A stretch of 64,000 nucleotides of DNA. Origin: Collinsella sp. (GTDB lineage: Bacteria > Actinomycetota > Coriobacteriia > Coriobacteriales > Coriobacteriaceae). The position numbers were made by a program, and so were the translations under genes. A model generated the notes under the pieces. The model saw nothing but the letters and a program-made list of their open reading frames with translations. It ran no database searches and was not told the origin of the DNA. Shown one piece after another: positions 17,118 through 26,339 of the stretch; the first letter of the stretch is position 1; each line of letters starts with the position of its first letter. Where the stretch lies: positions 3,637 to 67,636 of the forward strand of contig DXZU01000022.1 in the NCBI GenBank assembly GCA_019419525.1, given 5' to 3'.

Positions 17118-18461
17118 ATGAGCGAACCCCTGCGCACCGTGAACGTCGGCCTCATCGGTCTGGGAACCGTCGGCGGCGGCGTGGCCCGTCTGATCAAGAG
17201 CCACCACGATGAGTACCTGGCAGCCTACGGCATCGACCTTAAGCTGACCCGCGCCTGCGCGCTTGCCCGGGAGCAGGCCGAAGCCGCCGGTATTGAGCGC
17301 GAGGCCTTTACGAGCGACTGGCACGACGTCGTCACCGACCCCGCCGTCGATATCGTCGTCGAGCTCATCGGCGGCGAGCACCCCGCGACCGAAATCTTCA
17401 CCACCGCCTTCGAGAACGGCAAGCATGTCGTCTCTGCCAACAAGGCCCTGCTGGGCCGTCATGTCGAGACGCTCGCCGAGAAGGCGCGCGCGTGCGGCGT
17501 GCAGATTAAGTGCGAGGCCAGCTGCGGCGGTGGCATCCCCATTGTCAGCACGCTCGAGCACGACCTGGTGGGCAACAAGATCCTGACCATCGCCGGCATT
17601 CTCAACGGTACCACCAACTATATCCTGTCGCGCATGGACGCCGAGGGCGCCGATTACGCCGATGTGCTTGCCGACGCGCAGGCCAAGGGCTATGCCGAGG
17701 CCGACCCGTCCGCCGACGTCGACGGCTTCGACGCCGCCAGCAAGACGGCAATCCTCGCTTCCATCGGCTTTGGCACCCGCGTGACCACCGACGATGTCTA
17801 CCAACAGGGTATCCGTACCATCGGCGCCGAGGACATTGCCCAGGCCCGCGAGCTCGGCTACACCATCAAGCTGCTCGGCATCGCCCGCAACACCGACGCC
17901 GGCGTCGACGTTCGCGTGCATCCCACGCTCATCCCGGCAGACCATATGCTTGCCAAGGTCAACGGCGCCATGAACGCCGTCTACGTGGTAGGCGACGCCG
18001 TGGGCGAGACCATGTTCTACGGCGCGGGCGCAGGCTCCTTCCCCACCGCGAGCGCCGTCGTGGGCGATATCCTGTCGCTCTCCGAGCAGATCAGCCGCGG
18101 CGTGGCTCCGCTGCCCGAGATTGAGCCCTATGGCCACAACCTCACCTTTAAGCCCATGGACGAGCTCCAGACCAAGTACTATGTGCGTCTGAAAGTCGCC
18201 GACCGCGTGGGCGCCCTGTCCGAGACGGTCGACATCTTTGCCAAGCACAACATCTCGATCTCGCTCATCAACCAGGTCGAGGACGGCAAATCGGGCGTCA
18301 GCGATGCCTGCTCGGTCATCTTCCTGACGCACCGCGCGCTCGAGAAGGACGTCCAGGCTGCCGCCGCCGAGCTTGCCAGCGTCGGCTGCGTGGCCGAGGT
18401 CGCCAACGTCCTGCGCATCGAGGACGTTGAGGCTTGGACCGAAGGCGTCATGGCGAACTAG
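17118..18461 (+). CDS. hom: Homoserine dehydrogenase
   Basis: A 447-residue NAD(P)H-dependent enzyme reducing aspartate semialdehyde to homoserine, the branch point to threonine and methionine. N-terminal Rossmann motif GLIGLGTVGGGV, VSANKALL, catalytic region ASCGGGIPI...GILNGTTNYIL, and a C-terminal ACT domain from about residue 358 (YYVRLKVADRVGALSETV), which usually mediates threonine feedback. The ATG follows AAGGAG. It is transcribed away from the liv operon, and a terminator follows. Confidence 0.97.
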   Translation: MSEPLRTVNVGLIGLGTVGGGVARLIKSHHDEYLAAYGIDLKLTRACALAREQAEAAGIEREAFTSDWHDVVTDPAVDIVVELIGGEHPATEIFTTAFENGKHVVSANKALLGRHVETLAEKARACGVQIKCEASCGGGIPIVSTLEHDLVGNKILTIAGILNGTTNYILSRMDAEGADYADVLADAQAKGYAEADPSADVDGFDAASKTAILASIGFGTRVTTDDVYQQGIRTIGAEDIAQARELGYTIKLLGIARNTDAGVDVRVHPTLIPADHMLAKVNGAMNAVYVVGDAVGETMFYGAGAGSFPTASAVVGDILSLSEQISRGVAPLPEIEPYGHNLTFKPMDELQTKYYVRLKVADRVGALSETVDIFAKHNISISLINQVEDGKSGVSDACSVIFLTHRALEKDVQAAAAELASVGCVAEVANVLRIEDVEAWTEGVMAN

Positions 18462-18492
18462 CCCAACGCTCGCCTAGCAATACGCGCCTTGA

Positions 18493-18527
18493 GGGCTCCC
18501 GTCCGATGTGGGATGGGAGCCCTTTTG
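18493..18527 (+). terminator. Rho-independent terminator of hom
   Basis: GGGCTCCC (18493-18500) and GGGAGCCC (18515-18522) form a perfect stem followed by TTTT. It lies about 30 bases past the hom stop codon. Confidence 0.9.
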
Positions 18528-18675
18528 TCACCTGCCCTAAGCACAACGGCAAAGCACATTTGCGCGAGCCGCTCATCGGTAACGCGGGCTACCGTTCACC
18601 GATATGCAAACGCGGCCGATTCCGACTACCGCTACGCTGTGCTGCGAATGTCCGCCCGCGATGAGAGGAAGCACC

Positions 18676-19425
18676 ATGTTGCTCGAGGGCAAGAAAGCAA
18701 TCATCACCGGAGGCACACGCGGTATCGGCTATGCCATCGCCTGCCGTTTTATCGAGGAAGGCGCTGCCGTCACCGTCTTTGGCTCGCGCCAGGAGACTGC
18801 CGACACGGCCGTTGAGAAGCTGACAGCCGCCTATCCCGACGCCAAGGTCTGGGGTCGCTCCTGCGATCTCACCTCGCTCGAAGCCGTGACCGAGGCCTTT
18901 ACCCAGGCTGCCGCTGACATGGGCGGCTTGGACACGGTCGTCAACAATGCCGGCATCTCCCAGCGCTCGCCGCTCCTTAACTACACGGCCGAGGAGTTCG
19001 CAAAGGTCATGGACCTTAACGTCGTCGCCGTCTTTAATGGCCACCAGGCTGCCGCCAAGATCATGACCGAGGCCGGCCACGGCGGCACCATCACTACCAC
19101 AAGCTCGATGGTCGCCAAGTACGGCCAGCCCTCCGGCGTCGGTTACCCCACGTCCAAGTTTGCCGTCAACGGTATGGTCCAGTCGCTCTCGCGCGAGCTC
19201 GCCCCCATGGGCATCCGCGTCAACGCCGTCGCCCCCGGCGTGACTAAGACCGACATGGTCGCCAACCTGCCCGAAGAGGTCATCAAGCCCATCATCGCCA
19301 CCATTCCGCTGGGTCGCATGGGCGAGCCCGAGGATGTCGCCAACGCCTTTGTTTTCCTGGCGAGCGACATGTCCTCCTATGTCACGGGCGCCGTGCTCCC
19401 CGTCGACGGAGCCGCCCGCTCCTAA
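18676..19425 (+). CDS. Short-chain dehydrogenase/reductase (FabG-like)
   Basis: A 249-residue classical SDR oxidoreductase with cofactor motif TGGTRGIG (11-18), NNAGISQ (90-96), catalytic Ser (143/144), Tyr157 and Lys161 in YPTSK, and a C-terminal MSSYVTGAVLPVDGA segment. The substrate is unknown. FabG-type 3-oxoacyl reduction or hydroxysteroid oxidoreduction are both possible for a gut Coriobacterium, and the sequence alone does not decide. No fatty-acid synthesis gene is adjacent. The ATG at 18676 has AGAGGA; upstream in-frame codons are unlikely starts. Confidence 0.88.
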   Translation: MLLEGKKAIITGGTRGIGYAIACRFIEEGAAVTVFGSRQETADTAVEKLTAAYPDAKVWGRSCDLTSLEAVTEAFTQAAADMGGLDTVVNNAGISQRSPLLNYTAEEFAKVMDLNVVAVFNGHQAAAKIMTEAGHGGTITTTSSMVAKYGQPSGVGYPTSKFAVNGMVQSLSRELAPMGIRVNAVAPGVTKTDMVANLPEEVIKPIIATIPLGRMGEPEDVANAFVFLASDMSSYVTGAVLPVDGAARS

Positions 19426-19470
19426 GGAGCCACAAGCTTTGGCTTCAAGCTTCAACATAGCTCAACCAAA

Positions 19471-19509
19471 AAGGCGCGCCGTCTGAATCAACTGCAGACA
19501 GCGCGCCTT
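19471..19509. terminator. Terminator after the SDR gene
   Basis: AAGGCGCGCC-GTCTG and CAGAC-A-GCGCGCCTT form a long GC-rich stem with A/T edges, about 45 bases beyond the SDR stop codon. It can work in both directions but faces the convergent antiporter gene only beyond the repeat array. Confidence 0.85.
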
Positions 19510-19523
19510 CTCCTGTTATGAAA

Positions 19524-19696
19524 GGGAAACTATGTCCCAGTATTTCGGATCAGAACGGGGCACGGTTTCCCCCAGGACTTCCTTGCGGAAACCGCATCCC
19601 ACTCTGAGCGCCCATTCCGGGACACAGTTTCCCAACGGCCCCCGTTTCGGAAACCACATCCCGTTCCGAGCCTTCAAAGCGGGACGCGGCTTCCCC
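19524..19696. repeat. Array of six alternating inverted 15-mers (three 62-bp units)
   Basis: Six versions of the 15-mer GGGACACGGTTTCCC alternate in orientation: 19524-19538 (reverse), 19557-19572 (forward), 19587-19600 (reverse), 19619-19633 (forward), 19649-19662 (reverse), 19681-19696 (forward). Same-orientation copies are 62 bp apart and neighbours are 29 or 33 bp apart. It lies between convergent genes and ends 14 bases before the antiporter stop codon. The layout resembles REP/BIME clusters. It is not a CRISPR, because the copies are inverted and the spacers share sequence. Confidence 0.8.
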
Positions 19697-19709
19697 GAGA
19701 AAGTATCGA

Positions 19710-21272
19710 CTACTTACCGTCGTCGTCTTCGGCTTCTTCGCGCGCATAGAGCTCCAGCATGCGGCGGCGGTATTCGCGCACAGCGAGCTTGGCGCGCTCC
19801 AGGCGGCGGCGCTCACGCGGAGTCAGCTCGGACGGGTCGACCTCGTCTCCATAGGTCTTATCGGCAAGCAGGTGCGCCGCGTCCACGATGCGGGCATCGA
19901 TGTGGCCGCTCGCTGCCTCGGCGGAAAGACGCTCGGCAATCGTATCGAGCGTAGGCAGGCCCTCGAATACGCGACCATGGCCATGCGAGGTCAGCAGCTC
20001 GTGCTCGCGCGCGAGCAAGCTCGCTAGGTCGTGGTGGGCGCGCAAGATGTCGAGCGCATCGGATGGATGCTCGGCAACCTCTGCCACGGCGGCGACCGGT
20101 GCGGCATCCACCACGCGGTAGAAGAGCTGCGCGAGCAATGGCATCAAGAACACCGTGATGGCACCGGCGGCAACCATGACCGACGCAATATCTTGCGACA
20201 GCGCGCCCGCGTTGACGGCAACGCTCGTAACGGCAACGATGATCGGCAGCGCCGTGGTGCAGTACAGGGCCACGGTAATGCGACCATACGCCGACACATC
20301 GCGCGTCGCAGGACAAATGCTCATGGAAATAAGAATGGGCACGGCACGAATAATCAACAACGCCACGATAAAGCCCACGAGCAGACCCGGGCGCGACGCC
20401 ACGGCCGTCAGATCGATCTTTGCGCCCGATACGGTAAAGAACACCGGAATCAAAAAACCGTAGGCCAGACCGTCGAGCTTGGTCTCGAGCGTATGGTTGC
20501 CCTCGGGGATGATATAGCGCAGGACAAAGCCGGCGGCAAAAGAACCCAACACGATGTCGAGATCAAAGACAGCCGAGAATGCCACGAGCGTGACCAGGAT
20601 GAGCACCGTCAGGCGCACGAAGGTCTGCGACGTGGTATCGGCGCGCTCCTCGACAAATGCAAAGAAGCGGCTGCCGACGCGCTTGGAGCGGCTCGGGACC
20701 ACGGCCAGCAACACGCAAACCACCGCAAACAAGCCAAGGATAACGAGCGTTTGGATGCCAGTGCGGGCAGACAGCAGCACCGACATGGCGAGCACGGGAC
20801 CGAGCTCGCCCCAAGTGCCATACGCGAGAATCGAGTCGCCCACGCGCGTGCCGGTGAGCGAGCGCTCACGCATGATGGGCACAAGCGTACCGAGCGCCGT
20901 CGAAGTGAGGGCAAGCGTCACGGCGATACCGTCGAAATGACTGACTGAGAACCACGGGGTAAAGCGCACGGCAAGCCAGGCGATACCAAACGTGACGACC
21001 CACGTCGCCAAGCCGTAGCGCCCCTCGACGCCCGTGATGCTCTTGGGGTCGATCTCAAAGCCGGCAAGCAGGAACAAAAAGGCCAGGCCCAGCTCGGACA
21101 CAAGCGAGACCTCAGCATCTACATGGATGACGCCGAGCATATGGGGTCCCAGTACCGCGCCGAGCACGAGCAAAAAGACCGTCTCGGGAACGGGTTTTCC
21201 GGGAATCGCCGAGGCGATAAAAGGACTCGCAAAGGCCACGAGTGCGATGATGGCGAGCGAAACGAATGCCAT
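19710..21272 (-). CDS. CPA2-type cation:proton antiporter
   Basis: A 520-residue membrane protein with about 12 helices in the first 390 residues and a charged cytoplasmic tail of about 130 residues ending in EEAEDDDGK. The Na+/H+ exchanger (KefB/CPA2) fold is supported by GLAFLFLLAGFEIDP, LTSTALGTLVPIMRE and the FFTVSGAKIDL segment. The tail has no recognisable TrkA-N or UspA domain. Likely role is Na+ or K+ exchange for protons in pH or osmotic homeostasis. The start has an AAAGG site. It is convergent with the SDR gene. Confidence 0.87.
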   Translation of the reverse strand: MAFVSLAIIALVAFASPFIASAIPGKPVPETVFLLVLGAVLGPHMLGVIHVDAEVSLVSELGLAFLFLLAGFEIDPKSITGVEGRYGLATWVVTFGIAWLAVRFTPWFSVSHFDGIAVTLALTSTALGTLVPIMRERSLTGTRVGDSILAYGTWGELGPVLAMSVLLSARTGIQTLVILGLFAVVCVLLAVVPSRSKRVGSRFFAFVEERADTTSQTFVRLTVLILVTLVAFSAVFDLDIVLGSFAAGFVLRYIIPEGNHTLETKLDGLAYGFLIPVFFTVSGAKIDLTAVASRPGLLVGFIVALLIIRAVPILISMSICPATRDVSAYGRITVALYCTTALPIIVAVTSVAVNAGALSQDIASVMVAAGAITVFLMPLLAQLFYRVVDAAPVAAVAEVAEHPSDALDILRAHHDLASLLAREHELLTSHGHGRVFEGLPTLDTIAERLSAEAASGHIDARIVDAAHLLADKTYGDEVDPSELTPRERRRLERAKLAVREYRRRMLELYAREEAEDDDGK

Positions 21273-21456
21273 GTGATGCCTTTCTCTTGTTTGCGCTCCA
21301 CTGTAGCACCCTCGCCGTCCTCAACGCGCCACGAGCTGTCGTATCATAGTGAGGTTTAAAAGTATGCGGCTCAAGGCGACCGCGAGGCTTGCCCCGCAAA
21401 CCGACCGCTGCCGCATACCGCACCGTACGCCCAACCGATCAGGAAGGCAGGAACCA

Positions 21457-24400
21457 ATGGTCTCTCGTATCTACGTGGAGAAGAAACCCGGGTTCGACGT
21501 CGAGGCTCAGCAGCTCAAGGGCGAGCTGACCGAGATCCTCGGCATCAAGGGCATCGAGGCCCTGAGGATCATCAACCGCTACGACGTCGAGGGCATCGAC
21601 GAGGAGCTTTTCCGCTCCTGCGTGCTGACCGTCTTTAGCGAGCCCCAGGTCGATGTGACCTACGACGAGCTCCCCGCAAGCGATGGCGCCGTCTTTGCCG
21701 TCGAATTCCTGCCTGGCCAGTTTGACCAGCGCGCCGACTCCGCCAGCGAGTGCGTGCAACTCATCAGCCAGGGCGAGCGCCCCGCCGTGCGCTCCGCCAA
21801 GGTCTATATGATCTCGGGCGCTCTGGACGAGGCCTCCATCGATGCCATCAAGCACTACGTGGTGAACCCCGTCGAGGCGCGCATCGCCTCGCTCGACCTG
21901 CCCGAGACGCTGTACATGGAGACCCCCGAGCCCCAGCCCGTCGAGGTGCTCGACGGCTTCCGTGAGCTCGACGAGGCCGGCCTTGCCGCCTTTATCGCCG
22001 ATCGCGGCCTTGCCATGGACGAGGCGGACATCGCCTTCTGCCAGCAGTACTTCCGCGATGAGGACCGCGACCCCACCATCACCGAGATCCGCGTGATCGA
22101 CACCTACTGGTCCGACCACTGCCGCCACACCACCTTCGGCACCGTCCTGGACGACGTGACGATCGACGACGCCGTGGTGCAGCAAGCCTTCGACCGCTAC
22201 ATGGAGATGCGCCACGAGCTCGGTCGCGACGCCAAGCCCGTCTGTCTCATGGACATGGGCACCATCGGCGCCAAGTACCTTAAGAAGACCGGCGTCATGA
22301 CCGATGTCGACGAGTCCGAGGAGATCAACGCCTGCACCGTCAAGGTGAAGGTCGATGTCGACGGCGAGGACCAGGACTGGCTGTTCCTCTTTAAGAACGA
22401 GACCCACAATCACCCGACCGAGATCGAGCCCTTCGGCGGTGCCGCCACCTGCGTGGGCGGCGCTATTCGTGACCCGCTCTCGGGCCGCAGCTATGTGTAT
22501 CAGGCCATGCGCGTCACCGGCGCCGGCGACCCCACCGTCCCGGTTTCCGAGACGCTCGAGGGCAAGCTGCCGCAGCGCAAGCTCGTGACCACTGCCGCCG
22601 CCGGCTACTCCAGCTACGGCAACCAGATCGGCCTTGCCACCGGTCAGGTCAACGAGCTCTATCACCCCGGCTACGTGGCCAAGCGCATGGAGGTCGGCGC
22701 CGTCGTGGGCGCTACCCCGGCAAACCACGTGCGTCGCGAGTGCCCCGCCCCCACCGACAAGATCATCCTGCTGGGCGGCCGCACCGGCCGTGACGGCATC
22801 GGCGGCGCCACCGGCTCCTCCAAGACCCAGAATACCGAGTCCATCGAGACCTCGGGCGCCGAGGTCCAGAAGGGCAACGCCCCGGTCGAGCGCAAGCTGC
22901 AGCGTCTGTTCCGCCGCGGCGACGCCTGCCGTCTGATCAAACGCTGCAACGACTTTGGCGCCGGCGGCGTCTCGGTCGCCGTGGGCGAGCTTGCCGACGG
23001 CCTGTATGTCGACCTGGACACCGTGACCAAGAAGTACGACGGACTGGACGGCACCGAGCTCGCCATTTCCGAGTCTCAGGAGCGCATGGCCTGCGCCGTC
23101 GCCGACGGTGATGTCGAGGAGTTCATGGGCTACGCCGCCGAGGAGAACCTGGAGGCTACCGTTATCGCCGAGGTTACCGCCGAGCCGCGCATGCGCATGG
23201 CCTGGAACGGCGTCGCCATCGTCGACCTGTCCCGTGAGTTCCTCAACTCCAACGGTGCGCCCAAGCATCAGACTGCTCACGTCTGCGCCCGCAGCGTGTG
23301 GCAGCCCAGCTGGGCCGGCACCACGCTTGCCGAGCGCATGACCTCGCTTGTCACCGACCTCAACGTTGCCTCCAACAAGGGCCTTTCCGAGCGCTTCGAC
23401 TCCACCATCGGTGCCGCAACCGTGCTCATGCCCTTTGGCGGCAAGACGCAGCTCACCCCGAGTTCTGCCATGGTCGCCAAGTTCCCCGTGGACGGCGAGA
23501 CCACCACGGCGAGCGCCATGGCATGGGGCTTCAACCCCTACCTGATGGAGGCCGACCAGTTTGCGGGCGCCTACCTGTCCGTAGTCGAGTCCATCGCCAA
23601 GCTCGTCGCCGCCGGCTTTGAGCACAAGCGCGCCTACCTCTCCTTCCAGGAGTACTTCGAGCGCCTGCGTACCGAGGCCGAGCGTTGGGGCAAGCCCATG
23701 GCAGCCGTTCTGGGTGCCCTTATGGCCCAGGTCGACCTGGGCGCCGGCGCCATCGGCGGCAAGGACTCCATGAGCGGCTCGTTTGAGGACGAGGCCGGAG
23801 AGCTCAACGTTCCGCCGACCCTCATCAGCTTCGCCGTGGCCGTAGGCCGCGCAGCCCGTGCCACCTCGCCCGAGTTCAAGGGCCTGACGCACCGCGTCGT
23901 CCGCATCGCCCCCGCCACCTATGGCGAGGACTACCGCCCCGATGCCCAGCAGCTGCTCGCCGCGTTTGACGCCGTCGAGGCGCTCACCGCTACCGGCGAT
24001 GCCCTGGCCGTCTCCACGCCCGGCTACGGCTGCGGCGCCGAGAGCCTTTTTAAGATGTGCGTCGGCAACCAGATCGGCATCGAGCTTGCCGAGGATGTGG
24101 ATGTGGAGAGCCTCTTCACCCCGCTCTACGGCAGCTTTATCGTCGAGCTCGCAGAGGATGCCGAGCTGCCCGAGGTCGCCGACGGCGTTGTCGTCGAGCC
24201 ACTGGGCACCACCGTCGAGGGCTATGTCATCGACACCGGCTCCGAGGTCATCGAGCTCTCCGAGCTCCAAGAGGCCTGGGAGAGCGGCATCGAGGGCGTC
24301 TTTGCCTACCGCAGCACCGGCGAGCAGCCCGAGGTCGAGACCGTCGACTATCGCGCCAAGGATATCCACGTGTACGGCGGCGCCAAGATCGCCCGCCCGC

Positions 24401-25203
24401 GCGTGATTATCCCCGTCTTCCCCGGCAACAACTGCGAGTACGACAGCGCCCGCGCCTTCCGCGCCGCCGGTGCCGAGGCCGACACCTTCGTGATCAACAA
24501 CCTCACGCCCGAGGCCGTCGCCGAGAGCACCCACGAGCTTGCCCGTCGCATCCGCCAAAGCCAGATCGTCATGATCCCCGGCGGCTTCTCGGGCGGCGAC
24601 GAGCCCGACGGCTCCGCCAAGTTCATCACGGCGTTCTTCCGCGCTCCCGAGGTCACCGAGGCAGTTCGCGACCTGCTCAAGGCCCGCGACGGCCTGATGC
24701 TGGGCATCTGCAACGGCTTCCAGGCCCTGATCAAGCTCGGCCTGGTACCCTACGGCGACATCGTCGACGCCACGCCCGATGCGCCCACGCTGACGTTCAA
24801 CACCATCGGTCGCCATCAGAGCCGCCTGGTGCGCACCCGCATCTCGTCCAACCTGTCCCCGTGGCTGTCGCAGTGCAGCCTCGACGACCCCTACACCGTC
24901 GCCATCAGCCACGGCGAGGGCCGCTTTGTCGCCAACGACGAGGTGCTCGCCCAGCTGATCGCCAACGGCCAGGTCGCCACGCAGTACGTGGGCGAGGACG
25001 GCAAGCCCAGCATGGACCTTTCCGTCAACCCCAACGGCTCCGCACTCACCATCGAGGGCATCACGAGCCCCGACGGCCGCGTCCTGGGCAAGATGGGCCA
25101 TGCCGAGCGTCGCGGCGACAACCTGTACCGCAACGTGCCCGAGCATGTCCCCGGCGACAAGTTCATGCCGATCTTTGAGAGCGGCGTAGCCTACTTCGCC
25201 TAA
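21457..25203 (+). CDS. purL: Phosphoribosylformylglycinamidine synthase, single-chain PurL
   Basis: The 1248-residue enzyme performs the ATP- and glutamine-dependent fourth step of purine synthesis (FGAR to FGAM). It is the large fused form: a PurS-like N-terminal part, two AIR-synthase modules (SDHCRHTTF, NETHNHPTEIEPFGGAATCVGG, GGRTGRDGIGGATGSS, GGKDSMSG) and a C-terminal class I glutaminase from about residue 985 with nucleophile C1085 in LGICNGFQ and GGFSGGDEPDGSAKF. The ATG at 21457 has AGGAAGG; the frame upstream to 21349 is probably untranslated. It stands alone, without other pur genes. Confidence 0.97.
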   Translation: MVSRIYVEKKPGFDVEAQQLKGELTEILGIKGIEALRIINRYDVEGIDEELFRSCVLTVFSEPQVDVTYDELPASDGAVFAVEFLPGQFDQRADSASECVQLISQGERPAVRSAKVYMISGALDEASIDAIKHYVVNPVEARIASLDLPETLYMETPEPQPVEVLDGFRELDEAGLAAFIADRGLAMDEADIAFCQQYFRDEDRDPTITEIRVIDTYWSDHCRHTTFGTVLDDVTIDDAVVQQAFDRYMEMRHELGRDAKPVCLMDMGTIGAKYLKKTGVMTDVDESEEINACTVKVKVDVDGEDQDWLFLFKNETHNHPTEIEPFGGAATCVGGAIRDPLSGRSYVYQAMRVTGAGDPTVPVSETLEGKLPQRKLVTTAAAGYSSYGNQIGLATGQVNELYHPGYVAKRMEVGAVVGATPANHVRRECPAPTDKIILLGGRTGRDGIGGATGSSKTQNTESIETSGAEVQKGNAPVERKLQRLFRRGDACRLIKRCNDFGAGGVSVAVGELADGLYVDLDTVTKKYDGLDGTELAISESQERMACAVADGDVEEFMGYAAEENLEATVIAEVTAEPRMRMAWNGVAIVDLSREFLNSNGAPKHQTAHVCARSVWQPSWAGTTLAERMTSLVTDLNVASNKGLSERFDSTIGAATVLMPFGGKTQLTPSSAMVAKFPVDGETTTASAMAWGFNPYLMEADQFAGAYLSVVESIAKLVAAGFEHKRAYLSFQEYFERLRTEAERWGKPMAAVLGALMAQVDLGAGAIGGKDSMSGSFEDEAGELNVPPTLISFAVAVGRAARATSPEFKGLTHRVVRIAPATYGEDYRPDAQQLLAAFDAVEALTATGDALAVSTPGYGCGAESLFKMCVGNQIGIELAEDVDVESLFTPLYGSFIVELAEDAELPEVADGVVVEPLGTTVEGYVIDTGSEVIELSELQEAWESGIEGVFAYRSTGEQPEVETVDYRAKDIHVYGGAKIARPRVIIPVFPGNNCEYDSARAFRAAGAEADTFVINNLTPEAVAESTHELARRIRQSQIVMIPGGFSGGDEPDGSAKFITAFFRAPEVTEAVRDLLKARDGLMLGICNGFQALIKLGLVPYGDIVDATPDAPTLTFNTIGRHQSRLVRTRISSNLSPWLSQCSLDDPYTVAISHGEGRFVANDEVLAQLIANGQVATQYVGEDGKPSMDLSVNPNGSALTIEGITSPDGRVLGKMGHAERRGDNLYRNVPEHVPGDKFMPIFESGVAYFA

Positions 25204-25240
25204 GCCTTTCCCATCGGGTACAATCCCCTCGGGTAACAAC

Positions 25241-25277
25241 ACCCGCCACCGACACATCCGGTGGCGGGTTCTTTTTT
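25241..25277 (+). terminator. Rho-independent terminator of purL
   Basis: ACCCGCCACCG (25241-25251) pairs perfectly with CGGTGGCGGGT (25259-25269), followed by TCTTTTTT. The next gene begins 25 bases later. Confidence 0.93.
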
Positions 25278-25302
25278 GCTTCGCGCATGTAGGAAGGACA
25301 TC

Positions 25303-26238
25303 ATGGAAAGCCGCAAGCCGTATCTCGCCACCCTGCCCGGACTCATCCTGGGCTGTCTTGTTTGCTGTGCACTCTGGGGATCGGCCTTTCCCTGCATCAA
25401 GATCGGCTACGCACTCTTTGGGATCCCGGCGCACGATAGCGCCTCGCAGCTACTCTTTGCAGGTTTGCGCTTCACGCTTGCCGGCATCCTGGTTATCGTC
25501 GGTATGAGCACAGCTCAGCGCCGCCCGCTCGTCCCACAGGTACGCGATATCAAGCCCATCTGCATCCTGTCACTCTTCCAGACTATCGGGCAGTACTTCT
25601 TTTTCTACCTGGGACTCTCGCGCGCCAGTGCCATGTCGAGCTCCATCATCGAGGCCAGCGCCAACTTCCTCGCAATCCTCTTTGCCGCCCTGGCGTTTCG
25701 CACCGAAAAGCTCGATGCGGCCAAGGTGCTCGGCTGTGTACTGGGCTTTGCCGGCGTCGCGCTCGTCAACCTTTCGGGCGCGGACGGCACCTTTGGCTTT
25801 ACGCTCGACGGCGAGGGCTTTATCCTGGCCTCCACCGTCACGGGTGCCTTGTCGACCTGTCTGATCGGCATCTTCTCGCGCGAGCACGACGGTGTCTTGC
25901 TTGCCGGGTGGCAGTTCTTGGTCGGCGGCCTGGTCCTCACCGCCATCGGGTTTTTGATGGGCGGCGCGCTCTCCCCCACCGCGATCATCCCCGCCATCGC
26001 GCTCATTATCTATATGGCACTCATCTCCGCCATCGCGTACTCGCTATGGTCGCGCCTGCTTGCCGTCAACCCCGTCAGCCGCGTCTCGGTCTTTGGGTTT
26101 ATGAACCCCGTCTTTGGTGTGCTGTTGAGTGCGCTGCTGCTCGGCGAGGGCGCCGGCACGAGCCCCGTTACCGTTATAGTTGCCCTGCTGTTGGTCTGCG
26201 GCGGCATCATCATCGTCAACAGGCCTAAAAAGGCCTAG
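25303..26238 (+). CDS. EamA/DMT-family transporter
   Basis: A 311-residue protein with ten predicted membrane helices in two homologous halves, as in the drug/metabolite transporter superfamily (EamA). Typical segments are CALWGSAFPCIKIGY near the N-terminus, ASAMSSSIIEASANFLAILFAALAFRTEKL at the end of the first half and PVSRVSVFGFMNPVFGVLLSALLLGE in the second. Such proteins usually export amino acids or other metabolites. The ATG at 25303 has AGGAAGGA directly after the purL terminator. Confidence 0.88.
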   Translation: MESRKPYLATLPGLILGCLVCCALWGSAFPCIKIGYALFGIPAHDSASQLLFAGLRFTLAGILVIVGMSTAQRRPLVPQVRDIKPICILSLFQTIGQYFFFYLGLSRASAMSSSIIEASANFLAILFAALAFRTEKLDAAKVLGCVLGFAGVALVNLSGADGTFGFTLDGEGFILASTVTGALSTCLIGIFSREHDGVLLAGWQFLVGGLVLTAIGFLMGGALSPTAIIPAIALIIYMALISAIAYSLWSRLLAVNPVSRVSVFGFMNPVFGVLLSALLLGEGAGTSPVTVIVALLLVCGGIIIVNRPKKA

Positions 26239-26339
26239 CGAACTGCCCTTATTTAGCAGAGGGGATTCACATACTTTAGTTTAATGGAATACATCGGAGA
26301 GCCGAGGGCCACCATGCACGCAAGCGTGCGCCCCTATTT

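Noticed and set aside
19524..19696. CRISPR array
   Set aside because: The repeated 15-mers alternate in orientation and the intervals share sequence, and no cas gene is nearby.
21439..25434. 1331-codon open frame on the minus strand opposite purL
   Set aside because: It mirrors the codon structure of a highly conserved gene in GC-rich DNA, has low-complexity Gly/Ala/Leu/Val composition and no family features.
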